DNA from: CBDCWO01 sp965223405
GTDB taxonomy: Bacteria > Bacteroidota > Bacteroidia > Chitinophagales > Saprospiraceae
Assembly: GCA_965223405.1 (NCBI GenBank)
Contig: CBDCWO010000006.1
Coordinates: 2,914,001-2,978,000, forward strand
Length of the DNA: 64,000 nucleotides
Direction: 5' to 3'
Part shown: positions 63,901 to 64,000 of the stretch, one piece after another
Position numbering within the stretch: position 1 is the stretch's first letter
How the letters are laid out: each line of letters starts with the position of its first letter
Position numbers and translations under genes: made by a program
Notes under the pieces: generated by a model
Told to the model about the DNA's origin: nothing
Database searches by the model: none
What the model saw: only the letters and a program-made list of their open reading frames with translations

Positions 63901-64000
63901 ACAGGCACCACCCATTCCGCCGGAAGATAAAGACCAATTTTGTCGATTATGCCATATTCCATCATTGCCTACCCAAAATAAAGTCCGGGGGAGTTTTCCG
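60925..64000 (-). CDS. Giant adhesin-like protein with gliding-motility C-terminal domain (start beyond window)
   Basis: The frame is open to base 64000 (LFWVGNDGIWHNRQNW precedes the ATG at 63915), so the true start is outside and at least 1020 residues are visible. An N-terminal beta-helix-like part is followed by at least eight repeats of about 75-80 residues, each with L-G-x-D-x-x-(L/T)C-x-G and Y-x-W-x-(D/N)G and SYxL/YWV-type strands (for example LGPDSTLCAGEVLQLDG; LGKDTTLCEGKSYALDA). The end (PNVFSPNGDGVNDEF, YDRWGSLVF) is the gliding-motility-associated/CHU C-terminal domain, a T9SS type B sorting signal. It is probably a surface adhesin. Confidence 0.88.
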   Translation of the reverse strand, partial: GKLPRTLFWVGNDGIWHNRQNWSLSSGGMGGACIPTAIDVVIFDENSFTNDWQGVGLNGSRSAICKDMIWRNVPDFVGVYDGEISVTGDFTLEANINFDPWSLNFNSDSTGNQITTNGNKINWVNMMGDGDWTLLDNFQVPYQLNFWQGTFRTNSKKLSLGHFSMNAYPVDFSRTLILDDSHIVLSPMPIWEEQLYITSENFTIHPGTSLVEFVGDNALSRQYGSDTLTLHNVLFSNTAGVSTIEQWDGSFFIFNKLQFNNNGVMYGANFMDSLILAPGKEYKLEIDKTQEVNSYLLAIGNNCTPIAIRSTEPGIQSTVFSKSAKVVADFVQLQDQNATGGADFTAGAHSTDISNNTGWIFNPAPDHIEVGFLGEDRTLCRDSSITLSAFNFSPNEAYLWRDMSTDTTLNISAAGTYWAQVTFKNNCVIHDTVIVRDPLSLQVDLGPDSTLCAGEVLQLDGDLNFPEVMYVWQDGTQSSQYQVKQAGSYHLRAEVDGCSFTDTIDIDYNPIPEVDIQGAVSVCEGDTLLLDATLTGGTYQWQNNSIQPTLKVVNDGMYWVNVSVNGCMASDTLDITFTAKPPLDLGPDLELCEEEVKEIDVFVEDAMYLWNDGTDVQKYVIQNPGWYWVELTRANCSVRDSILIKYNPKPILPPFRDTALCEGTSLSINLKEPEVDYTWNTGLLTGSIDIDQTGLYQISADLNGCVREDEFQVDFQPPPVISLGQDFTLCEGEDITYSFSEPMVDYIWQDSINSPTFRIDQPGSYRLLAQKLNCERSDTLVVVVNPLPVFSLGPDLHLCPGDSFTLSPDLTTGNLSWHNGDSVLQFTGNTSGLYWLEMEDNDCTFRDSVEITNSDPILITLGKDTTLCEGKSYALDATHPNVQNYLWHDGTITPIKEINQPGLYQVELSDGACSFTFDIEIFFRECHYFAVYIPNVFSPNGDGVNDEFLPLINPDIQIDRYEFQIYDRWGSLVFSSSDPNQSWDGKINGEISNQDVFVNYLYVEYQDDDGPGTFKKGSSVTLIR

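Overview
The window looks like chromosome of a Bacteroidota member, most likely Saprospiraceae. The grounds are a type IX secretion (T9SS) sorting domain, a gliding-motility-type C-terminal domain on a giant adhesin-like protein, the three-subunit menaquinone-type succinate dehydrogenase, promoters of the Bacteroidota form TTG-N20-TAnnTTTG, and AT-rich sequence. This assignment is inference; there is no rRNA in the window.

Region by region: 1-1350 holds the start of an RNase R gene (truncated by the window edge) and an unknown gene. 1584-5097 is sdhCAB. 5158-8899 holds an unknown helical protein and a T9SS cargo protein. 9670-19151 is an accessory stretch: a hydrolase, two SnoaL-like lipoproteins (one with a broken signal peptide), an astacin protease with six tandem repeats, a YbaY-like protein, an Omp28-like protein with an IPTL-CTERM tail plus a decayed partial copy of it 4 kb upstream, a cyclase-family enzyme and two small membrane proteins. 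19349-20304 is an IS982-like element; an apparently identical copy lies at 46075-47030.

20660-22956 is the most unusual part. A good promoter leads into a leader with a terminator and a competing 10-bp helix, then a tRNA-Asp, a tRNA-Gln, and three tRNA-like modules. At least two of these are circularly permuted: the T-arm/acceptor 3' half comes before the acceptor 5'/D-arm half, the acceptor is closed by a 3-4 nt loop, and the module is opened in the anticodon loop or variable arm. A structured leader and an SPFH/slipin gene with its own terminator follow. I read this as one transcription unit making tRNAs or tRNA mimics together with a slipin.

23295-27224 holds a small MarR-controlled redox/DUF2024 group with matching operators, an SDR enzyme, an RsmI-like methyltransferase and an FMN reductase; scpA follows at 27314. 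28083-43724 is a minus-strand efflux cluster of about 15.6 kb: ABC ATPase, ABC permease/pseudo-peptidase, TolC, adaptor, RND pump, an RND pump fused to an ABC ATPase, and a small ABC permease. Upstream lie a TonB-like protein and a divergent membrane-anchored winged-helix regulator. 47042-52397 carries a broken lipoprotein gene, a MITE-like inverted repeat and a sugar-catabolism set (enolase-superfamily dehydratase, Gfo/Idh/MocA oxidoreductase, GH29 fucosidase with a C-terminal frameshift). 52428-64000 holds a Rossmann-fold oxidoreductase, a GNAT, a PLP decarboxylase, ileS, a YedK/HMCES-type DNA-crosslinking protein, a small secreted protein and the adhesin-like giant running off the window end.
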